A DNA stretch of 64,000 nt, taken from Erpobdella octoculata. Its lineage: Eukaryota; Annelida; Clitellata; Hirudinida; Erpobdellidae. Positions 38,620 through 55,176 of this stretch are shown here, in pieces (position 1 is the stretch's first letter; each line of letters starts with the position of its first letter). The notes beneath the pieces are model-generated. The model saw only the letters and a list, made by a program, of their open reading frames with translations. It had not been told where the DNA came from and ran no database searches. Both the position numbers and the translations under genes were made by a program. Location of the stretch: assembly GCA_963978895.1 (NCBI GenBank), contig OZ022238.1, forward strand, positions 31,917,593-31,981,592. The letters are read 5' to 3'.

Positions 38620-41488
38620 TGGAAATTTGAACATGTAAGCGGTACTCATCCGAAGTGTAATCAGTGAATACGAAGGCTGCAGTTCTGTTTGGCCACTAAC
38701 TGCCTGTGATTTAAATATGGATGACCAAACAAGTGATACCATATATAATTTTCTAGCTTGGATAACTGGTGCATCAGATGATGTTCAACATTAAGGCTTT
38801 GTAGAAATATCAGTTCACAATGATCGGAAACTTGTGTCGATTTTGCAAGATATTTTGTATTTGTCATCAAAGGGTAGAATTTCAAAACCTGAGCATCTAG
38901 CCCTTGGAATGACCATTCGTCATTGGACTGGATCAGCAAATTTGATTTCTCTTTTAAACGGATTTAGACATAGTGTGTCACATTCGATCGTTCTTGAGCA
39001 TGACACTGCTTTAGCAGCAATGGAACTGTGTAAAGACAGCATTGTTGCTATGGAAAAGCAACGAATGACCAAATCCAGAAAGCGAACAATTGAGCCACCA
39101 CCTAGGAACATCTTGACATTTTATTCTCAAAAGAGAACTGGACCAACTAGAATTTGAATAGATCTTAAGTTCAACAACGAATGTGAAATTCCTCTTCAGT
39201 AGACAAGTATCCTCCGATTAGTATAAAAAATTGTGAGAGATCTCGAAGAGCAGCCACTAGTTCACAGATCATTCAGATAAGAAAACTCCACAACAATTCA
39301 AAAAGTTCTTATCTAGTGCGAGAAATAAAAACAAATTGATTGAATATTTTTTTTCAGAATGGAAAAAATGTGATGCAAAATTTCTGAATGACATAGAATT
39401 ATTTTTTTTTCATTAGGATCTATGTCAGGGGTTTACTGGTGGGGTTCACCCCTCAAGGGGGTACCATTCTAGTTTAGGGGGTGCACAAAATAAAAGTTTA
39501 AAAAATAAAAAATTTTAATTTGAAAAATGTTCTGTACAAATTAAATTTTTGCAGAGAATAAGAAAATTTTAAAAATCTTTAATTATGGCAATGCTTGTAT
39601 TTTTAAATCCTTTATTTTAACTTCACCATGTTTGCTTGCTTAATTGCTTGAACCATAAGTTGTGACCCTTTACCACTAAAAAAAACTAACTTCCTGTTAT
39701 CCAATCGAGTTGAAATTTGGTGGGTTTATTTGTTGCTGTGGACTTCACATTCTATTAAATTAAATTCTTGGGAGGATGCAATTCGAAAATTGGGAAAAGG
39801 GTGTTTTAAAAGAAAATTAAAATGACCCACTTTTTCCTCCCAAAAAAACTAATGACCGGAGGTAATCATAGGTATTTTTTAGTAATTTTACTTCAAACAA
39901 CAGTCATTTTCCAAAAACCAAGTATTCTACCTAAAAATTGTTTAATTGATACTCTGGTGGGGGGATGCATTCCCGTCCCTGGTTATCTATCACTTCAACT
40001 GGCATTTCAAAACTGAAAAATTAAAAAAAAAACAGAAATATTCAGAAGACTGTGATCAGTATTGTTTCACTTGTATTACTGACAAAGACGACACACAACA
40101 AACGAATGAATTGTTTTTAATGTGACAAAGTCCTGTCAAATGATGATTTAAAACCGAACGAGCTAAAAGAGCATTTCAGTAGAGTGCATCCCAACAATTC
40201 CCAAATCGATTGACTGATTGACGTTCCTAAACCGAAAAGAGTTCTGTGTGACGCCGCAGCATGTTTACCTCAACTAGAATTTTGGTCAATTATTAACAAA
40301 CTAATCCTGATTGCCTCTTACCTAGTTTCTTATCGAATTGTTAAAAATAAAAATATTTTCACTCTTTTTGTAGATAGCTACCCAGCTTTGGCCAAAAGTG
40401 TGCGGACGTTCATCGTTCCTTTTGCTACTGCTTACTTGTGTGAGATTAGCTTTTCTGCTTTGGTAAATGTGGAAACCAAGCAAATAATTTGATGATGGTG
40501 ATGATATGCGAATTACCTTATTAAAAATTGGTCATTTACTTATCGTTTTTTATATGCAAAAGTAGGGAGGTGCGGTCAAATCGAGTTTGTCCAAAGGGGG
40601 CGCTGGAAAAAAGGTTAAGAACCACAGATCTATGCCATTCCTTCCGTGTTATGAACAATGTTGTAGTCATTGAAGAGGTTGTGGAACTGAAATGCGATCA
40701 CGAGGTAGCTGATACAAGACTTCTTTTACATGGTAAACATGCTTCTGCAACATACTCAGCAATTGTTATTAAAAGTCCAGACATTGATGTTATGCCGCTG
40801 TCACTTGCTTTCACACATAAAGTGTCTAGTTCCATTTACTTCATGACAGGAACTGGTAGCAATCCTCACATTGTGAATGTGACCTGTATGGGATTCACAG
40901 GATGCGATAGTGTAAGCCCCTTTAAAGGAAAAGTAAAGGCTGAAAAGATCATGTTGGAATCAGTCAAATTTATTCTAACCCTTAAAGAACTTGGGGAAAC
41001 CTGGGATATTTCAGAAAAAATTGTAGACATTCTCGAAAAATTCGTGTGTTTGCTGTATGGACAGAAGAACTGTTCCAAGATCAATGAAGCAAGATACATC
41101 ATGTTTAGGCTCAAATGTAGCAATGATGCGGGATTGCCACTAAACATGGAATGAGAGCAAATTAGCAATGTGGAATATACTGTCGTTCACTTCAATCGAT
41201 AATATCAGCTCCAAATCTAGTTTATAATGGCTGAAAATTAGAGATAGGGACCTTGTGGTTAATTGGATTTCTGATGCACCAGCTCCCGAAGTTGTCTTAA
41301 AAAACGTACACTGTTCTTGCAGAAAGACAAATTGCAAAAGTGACAATTGCTCCTGTAAACAGTCTAAATTGTCGTGCACTGATCTATGCAACAGCATTGA
41401 TTGCGGCAACATTGACGATAAGGACAGTTCTGATGTATTAAACGAAACTGATGGTGACACAGATGATGATACTGATGAAGACAATTGA
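38620..41488 (+). pseudogene. Decayed uncharacterised multi-copy gene (PIN-like and CXC regions)
   Basis: Order of blocks: VISEYEGCSSVWPLTACDLN near 38.65 kb; the frame 38834-39157 (KGRISKPEHLALGMTIRHWT ... HSIVLEHDTALAAMEL ... RTIEPPPRNI); a gap with stops and a hAT insertion; 40640-41154 with CDHEVADTRLLLHGKHASAT, VIKSPDIDVMPLSLAF, YFMTGTGSNPHIVNVTCMGF TGCDS. It ends with 41255-41488 (CSCRKTNCKSDNCSCKQSKL SCTDLCNSIDC, then an Asp/Thr tail). I recognise this as a protein type found in many copies in invertebrate genomes and usually unannotated. E..DTR and SPD.D suggest a PIN/FEN-like fold, and the Cys spacing resembles tesmin/TSO1 CXC motifs; both are inferences. Confidence 0.65.
39425..40626 (+). 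mobile_element. hAT transposon remnant inside the gene, 8-bp target duplication
   Basis: Flanked by GATCTATG at 39417-39424 and 40627-40634. The ends are imperfectly inverted (TCAGGGGTTT against TGTGGTTCTT read inward). Internal fragments are hAT-like: a BED finger stretch (KVLSNDDLKPNELKEHFSRV HP, with a stop before it) near 40.12-40.2 kb, and the C-terminal dimerisation signature SYPALAK ... PFATAYLCEISFSALVNVET near 40.38-40.48 kb. The catalytic middle is missing. Confidence 0.85.
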
Positions 41489-41814
41489 ATCAGTTTGAAA
41501 TACAGTAGGACCTCGCTTATACAACCCCCCGTTATACGACTTTAGTGCTTATACGACCTAAAAATTTTTCACGGATTGAAAATCCCTTACTCTTCCATAC
41601 TAATCTGTTTCTCTTATGCGACAAACTCTGTAACGCGACCAACGACCTTGTTTCTGTGGCATTATTTGTCTAAATAACTCTATTAAGCGACCTGCAGTAG
41701 ATGATAGCCCTTGAAATTGATTGTAGGTATGTGTAATAAAAGCCAGTGGGATTTTGTTAATTTTCTCATTCCTTTGAACTGTCATCATTAGGTGTAGTTT
41801 ATTAGTGGAACAAG

Positions 41815-42441
41815 AAATCCTGGACGGCATCCAAAATATTCTCCGAGTCGCTTAACCGCATTAACAACAAATTTAAACTACAAAATCAATGTGTTTTACT
41901 TTTCATCGATAACTGTTCTGCCCATGGTAACATTGATCTCTTGAATATAAAAGTTCAATTTCTTCCTAAGAACAACACATCCAAATTACAGCCATGTGAT
42001 GCCGGCATTATTCAAAATGTGAAGTTGAATTGCCGGAAGTTGTTTTTATGTCATTTAATAAGTAAACTGGACAATGACCCAACTACAACAACTCAACAGG
42101 TGGCAAAATCTATCACATCACTCAACGCCATAATTTGGCTTTGAGTTTCATGGCTCAGTGTCTAAGAAGACACAATCACAAAGTGCTTTTGTAAATGCGG
42201 TTTCGGTCCATGTGATGTCACAAATTCTACAGAGGTTTTAGAGTTTGATGATGATATGGCAGACCATCCAATCCTGACGGGAGTCAATTTTGAAGAGTAT
42301 GTCAGTTGTGATGCTAATAAGCTAACAAGTTCATATGTCCAAGGCGTCCCATTTGTGGTTGAACAAGAAGAGAAAAACATTGAAGACATTGATTTAAAAG
42401 ATTCGTATGATGAATTCATTAGCTGTCAAACTGCAATTTAA
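41815..42441 (+). pseudogene. Tigger transposase DDE fragment
   Basis: Frame 41815-42143 has the second acidic block CVLLFIDNCSAHGNIDLLNI and the third, FLPKNNTSKLQPCDAGIIQN, then NCRKLFLCHL. A frameshift leads to 42256-42441 (NFEEYVSCDANKLTSS and an acidic end). The first catalytic Asp and the helix-turn-helix domain are gone. Confidence 0.85.
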
Positions 42442-42485
42442 TATGTTAATAAGCTTTTAAAGTATGACTGTAAGCACTACAACTA

Positions 42486-42815
42486 TGGGACGTGTTGGCC
42501 TAATGGGACGTGTTGGTCCAATGGGACGTGTTGGCCTAATGGGACGTGTTGGTCCAATGGGACGTGTTGGTCTAGTGGTATAGATACCGGCTTTGAGAGT
42601 CGTAGGACCCGGGTTCGATTCCCGGTCCGGGCACGTAATTTCCTTGAGCAAGAAACTAACTCACATGTGCTCACGTCAACTCAGCGTTATCTAGGGTTAA
42701 CTTCTCATGTCTATGTAAATAGCGTGTTCTTCGAAGTTTCCTATTCCAAAGGAACCTTCGTAAGCGCCTCTGACTTTATCTGGCGCTATATAAATAAATT
42801 CATTCATTCATTCAA
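42486..42815 (+). repeat. tRNA-derived SINE (family 2) with fivefold 18-bp start
   Basis: Five 18-bp units (TGGGACGTGTTGGTCCAA type) at 42486-42575 repeat the first bases of the SINE before the complete tRNA-like head (TGGTATAGATACC, box B GGGTTCGATTCC). The body and a TATAAATAAATTCATTCATT tail follow. It sits inside the Tigger element. Confidence 0.85.
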
Positions 42816-43091
42816 CAGTACGCGAGCTAGCGTTAAAATATTAAAGCGTTTTTGGAGTTGTGTAATGTTAAATTAAATACTTTAAGACAATAAAAAAACC
42901 TGGAACTATTTTAATTCATAACTTTTTTTAAATGACAGTTATTTGACTTTAAAAAAAATAAACCACTGATTACTCTTTTTTTCATATGTATTTCTGAAGA
43001 AAAGGCGACTTTTTTCCTTATGCTACACTTCCATTTATGCGACCGATTTTACGTGGCAATGGAGAAGTCGCATAAGAGAGGTTCTACTGTA

Positions 43092-43780
43092 TTATAATTT
43101 CATCTATGTATGTATACCTAGAATTTACATTATATTATACATGATGGAACTGTTACAAAATACAAAACTTAAATACCCAACATTAGTTTTATTTTTATTT
43201 TAATTTACGTGTCGTAAATAACACTAAACATAAAAATTCATTTTGATTAATTGCTTAATTTATTGATTAATATGATTTTGTTATTATGTTTATATCAGCT
43301 GCTGTTGTTTTGGTAAAAAAAAGTTCAAATATTGATTTTCCGCATTTTTCGGTCATTTTATATAAAGCGCTATAAAAATTGAAATGCAGGAATAAATGCA
43401 GGATAATTTTTTCAGATATTAGTATACATAGCCTATGCCAAATCAGCAAAAAAACTTCTCTTTCATGATGATAAACGAATCTTTTTTGGAGAGGTGCTAC
43501 AAACTTTGCCCCACGGCCTGCTAAGGCAACAGTTTATTTGTAAGCCGTTTGGGGTAATCAGCAGCGCTGATAACTTTGGTATCATTAGTAAGTGGATGAA
43601 GCTTGCTTGCGTAATCGGTTTTATTTATTTTGTCAATACAACCTACGAGGCAGAAGTTAGCAGCGCTGTTGGATCCCCCAACTATCTTGCAAAAACAATT
43701 TGCATATTGGTGCTGTGTCATAGACTGTTAGAAATGTATTTAGAACAAAAATATAATGGTGAAAAAATAAATTTATTATT
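43092..43780 (+). other. Anonymous DNA with one open frame (43494-43784)
   Basis: The frame MLQTLPHGLLRQQFICKPFG ... YNGEKINLLF (96 codons) shows a hydrophobic stretch (CVIGFIYFV) but no motif I know. It leads directly into a dispersed repeat, so it may be part of that element. Confidence 0.25.
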
Positions 43781-44190
43781 CTAAAAATAAAAAAGTTATA
43801 GGCGAAAAACCTTCACCTTCCCTATGTAAATGTATGGAGAGGATTTTTCACTAACGTTTGGGGCTCTGTAGATTATAGTTTTCGACTGCATAGGGTTTGA
43901 AAGACAAATATATTAGCTAAACATAAACAAAATGTTTTGAAAATAGACCAAGAATTAAAAAAGTTATGAAGCAAAATGGGTAATCTCCTAGTAAAAAGTC
44001 TTTTGGTACCAAAACCAGGGAATTACAGCGTTTATAAAATCAATGATCATAACAATAAAATGCATTAAGAATTAAAAACGTTATGAAGCAAAATGGGTAA
44101 TCTTCTAGTAAAGAGTCTTTTGGTACCAAAACCAGGGAATTACAGCATTTATAAAATCAATAATCATAACAATAAAATGCATTAAAAATA
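43781..44190 (+). repeat. Dispersed repeat with 114-bp internal tandem duplication; inverted copy at 46.25 kb
   Basis: 43790-43985 (AAAAAGTTATAGGCGAAAAA ... AAGTTATGAAGCAAAATGGG) is matched in inverse at 46250-46530. GAGTCTTTTGGTACCAAAAC and surroundings are repeated twice, 114 bp apart. 44191-44945 has short AT-rich repeats only. Confidence 0.7.
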
Positions 44191-44956
44191 TTTTTGACAA
44201 AAAACCTCTTAAAAATTTACTTTGAACAAATATACTTAGCAGTTCAGTGCCGAGACGCGGAATACATTATAAACACAAGTGCGATGAAAAGTAACGATAG
44301 TAAAATAAATGTTAATAAAATATAGCTAGTTAATAAAATATAGCTAGTTAGTTTAAAAATTTATCAAATGAAATAGTTTATATTTAGCATACACTCAGTT
44401 TATGAAGTTTTTAAAAATAGTTGTCTAAAACAAATTGGAGCGGGAAGTGGAAATGATATGAATACATTTTTTAATAAAGTTTAAATAAGTTATCATTATT
44501 CAAAAGATGAATAAAAAAATACTTTGTTTTTATTTTGTTACAGCATATCGGCATAGCCACCACCATCTAAGGCCACCGCGTTTTAGCAAACTGAATGTCA
44601 ACGTGGAGCCAACCAAATGTAGGCATTGCGTGGTTGACGCAATGCCTACATTTTAGTAACAAAATTATTTATCTTATACTTTTAAGTTTATAATGTTTAT
44701 TTGAATTTGATTTTTAATAAATATTTATTTTTCAATCATTTTATTCGAACGTTTTACTTCTGGGCAGTTCTGGCGCTGCTGACAACAGATCTTTACAGAG
44801 ACTAAGCTGCTGGAACGATTTTCAAATGTTGCTAAAATGCTATATTAATTTTTTTGTAAATGTGTTTCTGTTTAAATTAGTCTTTTATTGTGTTTTTACT
44901 GTTATTTGCATTAAAATAACGGTTAATTAGCAGCGAAATTTACCCAAGACACTATA

Positions 44957-46174
44957 CTAGGGTAAAGTTCTAGTATAGCGTCATCGGCCGATTTCTATGA
45001 AAAATGACCGGGTTTTAACGTAAATGATGTTTAAAATATAAATAAAGTCTAATTACAACATAAATAACTAAAAAACAGAAATTATAGCACTTTAGAACAT
45101 TTAAGAGTTGCTCCCGAGGCTACTGTAGTTCCCGATGAAGATCTATTTGTCAATAGCGATAGAAGTGAACCGTAGGAATAAAGAAAATAAAAATTAAACA
45201 CATTTCAAATAGAAATAGACAATTTAGGAGAATATATTAAAAATTTAAATTATGGAAATTAAAACTTGAAAAATAATAGTTTGTTTTAGAAGTACGAGTT
45301 GCGTATCTCGCTCCATGTCTAAAACAGTTTCTTTAAATGCGACGGTTTTGTCAATATGCCTTAAGAAAAATAAAAAAAACACATTAAAAACAATAAATTA
45401 GCAGCCAACGCCAAAAAAAAAAATATCGAAGTAAAAGTACTTGGTTGCTTGGTTGTCTTTATTACGGTTTCGACCATATTTCTTGGAGCAGAAATTCTGA
45501 GTTTTAGAAGTCATGATTGGTACCAAAATCGCGTGGAGAACGAGAGAGCGAACGAGAAACCGACCAGGAAGAAAAGAGCAAGCGTGAGCGAAAAAGCGAT
45601 CGAGAGCGGAAAAGTGACCTGGAGCGGGAAAGCGACTGGGAGCGGGAAAGCGACTGGGAGCGGGAAAGCGACTGGAATCGGGAAAGTGACTGGGAGCGGG
45701 AAAGCGACTGGGAGCGGGAAAGCGACAGGGAGCGTAAGAGTAAGCGAAACAGGAGCGAGAAAAAAACTATAGAAAAACTCCGGGCAAGGCCGGGTACCCC
45801 GCTAGTCACGGATAAATTTCCTCTCAGCGCTTTGATTTTTAAAAATTTAAGATGCATATTAAATAATTAAACAATTATTTTGAGCACTTTAACATTTATT
45901 TGTTATTTTAATATTGTATTTTTTATTTTATTTTTATTTTAACTCTTCCTTACTTTTCATTCCTTGAATTGTATTATTCCGCGTATCAACATTGCCTTTG
46001 GATATTTTTGCTTAAAGTCGGTTTTCAGTAAGTTTTTCTGTAAAAAAACGTTTTCGTAGCATGTTCTGATAATGTTCTGAGCTTATTATATTAAACAGTT
46101 TTATAAACCAAGTTTTTATAGAAATCGGCCGATGACGCTATACTCGGCTATACTAGAACTTTACCCTATACTAG
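44957..46174. mobile_element. TIR element of about 1.2 kb, non-autonomous
   Basis: Inverted ends GGGTAAAGTTCTAGTATA ... GCGTCATCGGCCGATTTCTA at 44957-45002 and 46127-46174; the right arm has ten extra bases (GCCGAGTATA). The interior has no transposase. It contains a CTAGCGGG repeat (45530-45812) and a segment also found at 34.7 kb. Confidence 0.75.
45530..45812 (-). repeat. CTAGCGGG dispersed repeat copy
   Basis: On the minus strand: ACTAGCGGGGTACCCGGCCT, TGCCCGGAGTTTTTCTATAG, then about nine 18-bp CGCTTTCCCGCTCCCAGT units. The apparent GSGKATGSGK frame on the plus strand is a product of this minisatellite. Confidence 0.8.
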
Positions 46175-46189
46175 GAGATTACCGCAAAA

Positions 46190-46530
46190 TGTAGAGAAGG
46201 GTATGTTTTCCATATCTAAATCTATGAAGAAAACCTTAGGTTCTATTATACGAAAACCTACCCTGATCTACATTTTGCTTCATAACTTTTTTAATTCTTG
46301 GAGTATTTTTTCAAAAAATTGGTCTTTTTGTTTAGCTAATATATTTCTTTTTCTAATGCATTAAGTTACAAACCCAATGCAGTCGAAAATTATATACTAC
46401 AGGGCCCCAAACGCCAGTGAAAAATCCTCTCCATACATGCAAATTTTATATAGGGACGGTGACGGTTTTTCGACTATAACTTTTTATTTTTTATAATAAA
46501 TTTATTTTTCCAACATTACATTTTTCTAAA
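46190..46530 (-). repeat. Inverted copy of the repeat at 43.79-43.99 kb
   Basis: See that entry; identity is roughly 80%. Confidence 0.7.
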
Positions 46531-46734
46531 TACCTTTCTAACGATCTATTGCACAATCCCAATGCACAAACCAACCTTTTCTTGCAGGCTAGATGGGGAT
46601 CTATTTGAACCTTTACCCGATTAACTAATATATGTTAAAATAGATTGTTTAAAAAAATGTTAGTACGCACCCGGTTCCCACAAACCTTAAAACACCCGAA
46701 ACTAAACAAAACAATACACAACAAGCCATAGACT

Positions 46735-46855
46735 TATAATATAATATAATATAATATCTATATTATTATAATATATAGATATTATAATATAATATCTATA
46801 TAATATTATAATATCAATATATTATAATATAATATCTATATATTATAATGTAAGC
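46735..46855. repeat. (TATAA)n / ATATCTATAT low-complexity palindromes
   Basis: Short interrupted inverted repeats such as AATATCTATATTATTATAAT. Confidence 0.8.
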
Positions 46856-46917
46856 TAACGAACGCCACCAATAATTAAAAATTACAATCTTACATAATCT
46901 ATATATATAAAAAAACA

Positions 46918-47255
46918 TGTCCTGACTGACTGACTGACTGACTGACTGACTGACTGACTGACTGACTGACTGACTGACTGACTGACTGACTGACTGACTG
47001 ACTGACTGACTGACTGACTGACTGACTGACTGACTGACTGACTGACTGACTGACTGACTGACTGACTGACTGACTGACTGACTGACTGACTGACTGACTG
47101 ACTGACTGACTGACTGACTGACTGACTGACTGACTGACTGACTGACTGACTGACTGACTGACTGACTGACTGACTGACTGACTGACTGACTGACTGACTG
47201 ACTGACTGACTGACTGACTGACTGACTGACTGACTGACTGACTGACTGACTGACT

Positions 47256-47298
<43 letters not shown>

Positions 47299-47496
47299 TG
47301 ACTGACTGACTGACTGACTGACTGACTGACTGACTGACTGACTGACTGACTGACTGACTGACTGACTGACTGACTGACTGACTGACTGACTGACTGACTG
47401 ACTGACTGACTGACTGACTGACTGACTGACTGACTGACTGACTGACTGACTGACTGACTGACTGACTGACTGACTGACTGACTGACTGACTGACTG
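46918..47496. repeat. (TGAC)n microsatellite of about 580 bp
   Basis: About 144 tetranucleotide units with a single visible interruption (ACAG near 47278). Because the unit is four bases, all three frames are open on one strand and give long SQSV repeats; these are not proteins. Confidence 0.97.
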
Positions 47497-48700
47497 ATAA
47501 TCAACGCTGAGCTCAAACGCTGAGCTCAAACGCCTCATCCTAGGAACGTGAAATTTGGAACATATATTACTTTTATTGCGTTAGCATCCACTTATGTGGA
47601 AAGGATTTTTGAAAATTTTGCTCCGGAGGGGAAGAAACTGGAAAACAAACTCTTTTTCTAAAACAATGTATATCTCGAAAACCAAAAATGAGGAGATTTT
47701 GAAATTTGGTATATGAATTCTTCTTGAAAAATAAAAAGATACGTGTTTCACCATTTTTTGAAAATTCGGTTTCCCGGACCTCAAATGTGGGTTGGAAAAT
47801 TGGGTTATTTGGTTTTTAAAGTAGCTGCTACTCAAAAACTGTGAATGCTACAGGAGTAAAAATTAGTATTTAGTTTCTACTTCAAAAATAATAAAATACG
47901 TGTTTTGGCATTTTTTGAAAATTTGGTTTCCAGGACTTCAAATGTGGGGTGGAAAATAGGGTTATTTGTTTTTTAAAGTAACTGCTACTCAAAAACTGTA
48001 AATACCACAGATGTAAAAATTAGTATTTAGTTTCCATTCTAAAAATAAAGATATACGTGTTTCACCATTTTTTACAAATTTGGTTTCCAGGACCTTAAAT
48101 GTGGGGTGGAAAATAAGGTTATTTGGTTTTTAAAGTAACTGCTGCTCAAAAACTGTAAATGCAACAAAAGTAAAAATTATTATTTAGTTTCTAATCTAAA
48201 AATAATGATACAGGTGTTTCACCATTTTTTACAAATTTGGTTTCCAGGACATTAAATGTGGGGTGGAAAATAGGATTACTTGGTTTTTAAAGTAACTACT
48301 ACTCAAAAACTGTGAATGCTACAGATGTAAAAATTAGTATTTAGTATTTTATTGAGATTTAGCATAGCCTTATCAAGACAAGTCTGGCTCAAGGCGAGAG
48401 AGGGAGGGTACTTGCAAAGGCAGCCATTTATAGGCGCCTACCAATTTAGCAAATACGAGTGAGCTCCTTGCTTAAGGGAATTACGCTGATGACGCCGGCG
48501 AGGTTTGAACTGCCGACCTAACGATCGACAGGCTAACGCTCTACCGCTCTGCCACCAGCGGCTCAAGAAATAATGATATAAGTGTTTCACCATTTTTTAA
48601 AACTTTGATTTCCATGACTTCAAATGTGGGGTCAAAATAAGGGTTATTTGATTTTAAAATAACTGCAAGCATTACAGATGTAAAACTTAGTATTTTGAAA
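47497..48700 (+). repeat. 157-bp tandem units of the (TGAC)n-linked repeat
   Basis: After GAGCTCAAACGCCTCATCCT come six or more units with CTACTCAAAAACTGTAAATG at 47828, 47985, 48142 and 48298 (spacing 156-157 bp). A SINE interrupts the array at 48345-48563. The inverted relative is at 12888-13600. Confidence 0.88.
48345..48563 (-). repeat. tRNA-derived SINE (family 1)
   Basis: Box A at 48537-48554 and box B at 48500-48514 on the minus strand; body AAGGAGCTCACTCGTATTTG. It is inserted in the 157-bp array. Confidence 0.82.
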
Positions 48701-49042
48701 TTTTGTGCCGGTTAAAAGTAGCTGAGTCCAGTTTATCACCGGTCGGGCCATGCCGTTATTTTAGGGTCTTCTTACGGGCCAGGCTAAACCTTAAATCAAG
48801 GTGGTACGGGCCGAGGTTTTTCACCAAGCATATAGACATTTTAGTAATTTTAGGGTCTTCAGACGGGTCGGGCCAAGCCTGAAGTCAAGGTAAGACGGGC
48901 CGAAGTTTTTCATCAGGTATATAGAATATCTAGGCCTGTAAAAACGGGCAGGGCCCAAATTAGACGGGCCGTGCCGGGCCAGGAATTTTGGTTTTGAAAC
49001 GGGCTGGGCCAAGTTGTCGACGGGCCGAGCCGACACCTATGG
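48700..49042. mobile_element. hAT-type MITE with GGGCCGGGCC-rich interior
   Basis: The right end reads CATAGGTGTCGGCTCGGCCC on the minus strand, a common hAT-type terminus. Two 95-bp repeats starting TTTTAGGGTCTTC lie inside. The left end is unclear. Confidence 0.5.
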
Positions 49043-49059
49043 ATACACTGTTCAAATTC

Positions 49060-49110
49060 TCTAATTTCATGCGAGCGAAGCCGTTACGGGCACTGCTAGT
49101 TGTTTACATT
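49060..49110 (-). repeat. CTAGCAGTGCCCGTAACGGC repeat start
   Basis: A conserved TE end of the CTAGC-type, GC-rich against its surroundings; a fragment only. 49111-49220 is anonymous. Confidence 0.5.
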
Positions 49111-49221
49111 TCTTTCGAACAACGAAGCCATTTTTAAATAATTTTCGCTGAAGTGCGATACGAGAATTTTATAAATCTCGTGTATTGAATTTGCTATATT
49201 AAAGTAGGGGAGAACCATAGA

Positions 49222-49347
49222 TATATATCTCTGGGGAGAACCGTACTGAATGGCCACTGTACTGAATGGCCACTGTACTGAACGGCCACTGAGATTTTCT
49301 CATTTGTTAAATTATTTTTTACGCCCATCTCTTTTTTAAAATGTGTA
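49222..49347 (+). repeat. GTACTGAATGGCCACT dispersed repeat, left flank of a PLE insertion
   Basis: Three TACTGAATGGCCACTG-type units and a unique-looking continuation (TTTTTTACGCCCATCTCTTT, AAAATGTG). It matches 54840-54940 and continues at 50350 (GAACTCTTTGTTCA) beyond the PLE. Confidence 0.85.
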
Positions 49348-49572
<225 letters not shown>

Positions 49573-50001
49573 ATATTGATCACGATTGATGACAATTGTT
49601 CGTACTCATCCAGTTCCTTCCTCCATTTACTTTCAAACGAGAACATCACAGTTCGACGAAAGCGGAGATATTCTTGATTTTATTTATTTAAATATCTTAT
49701 GTAATTTCGACTTAATTTAATTATTTATTATCATAATACTTGCTTTTATTATTATTATTATTACTGCTACTATTATTTTATCCTTTAATTAAACGTTTTT
49801 AATTATACTTATTTTATCCTCATAACTCCAGTTTATTTTATGTACGTTAATTTAATTACAGTGTCTAAATTTGATAATTTTTATTAATATCCTTCTATTA
49901 AGATAATTTCTTAAGGATATTAGTTTATTTGTATATCTAGTTCTTACATGTTTTCTTATCTTTTGCCTCCTTTTACGCGATTGTATTTACAGACTCTGAA
50001 G

Positions 50002-54830
<4,829 letters not shown>

Positions 54831-54839
54831 AGTAGTGGA

Positions 54840-54962
54840 GAACCGTACTGAATGGCCACTGTACTAAACGGCCACTGAGATTTTCTCATTTGTCAAATTA
54901 TTTTTTACGCCCATCTCTTTTTTAAAATGTGTATATACATGAACTCTTTGTTCAGTGTTATT
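54840..54962 (+). repeat. GTACTGAATGGCCACT repeat, PLE-free (empty) site
   Basis: It matches 49222-49347 and then runs without a break through AAATGTGTATATACATGAAC into TCTTTGTTCA, the sequence that at 49.3/50.35 kb is split by the PLE and its (AT)n. Confidence 0.88.
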
Positions 54963-55045
54963 CTTCTAACATAACATAACATAACTTTATTATAGTGAAT
55001 AAGGAATCAAAAATGACTGTATAATATTCACTACTTTTTTAAAAA

Positions 55046-55176
55046 TTAAAAGTTACATAAAGAAAGTTTTGATTTGAATTCATTCAAAGTCTGAGCATTT
55101 GCTGCATCTTCTTTTAGTTTATTCCACTCGTTGATGATTCTTGCGCTAAAAAACGTCCGCTTCAAAGGCCCTGTCC
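55046..55176 (-). pseudogene. LINE ORF2, last codons beyond the MITE
   Basis: TGPLKRTFFSARIINEWNKL followed by KEDAANAQTLNEFKSKLSLC NF and stop, continuing the frame interrupted at 55724. Confidence 0.85.

Larger units (their letters stand above)
41503..43089 (+). mobile_element. Tigger/pogo-type transposon, internally deleted (1587 bp)
   Basis: The ends CAGTAGGACCTCGCTTATAC and the inverse of GTCGCATAAGAGAGGTTCTA CTG are typical of Tigger elements, with TA on both sides (41501-41502 and 43090-43091). Subterminal GTTATACGACTTTAGTGCTT-type repeats recur at 41630-41700 and 43015-43075. The N-terminal CENPB-type DNA-binding region is absent. Confidence 0.85.

Noticed and set aside
45449..45870. 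Apparent Arg/Glu- or Ser-rich protein (GSGKATGSGK; LSRSQSLSRS)
   Set aside because: Both readings come from the GGGAGCGGGAAAGCGAC minisatellite of a dispersed repeat; similar false frames are at 9.34, 29.3 and 59.4 kb.
46882..47538. Open frames of over 200 codons with SQSVSQSV repeats
   Set aside because: Pure (TGAC)n tetranucleotide translation, open in every frame of that strand, with no start context or unique part.
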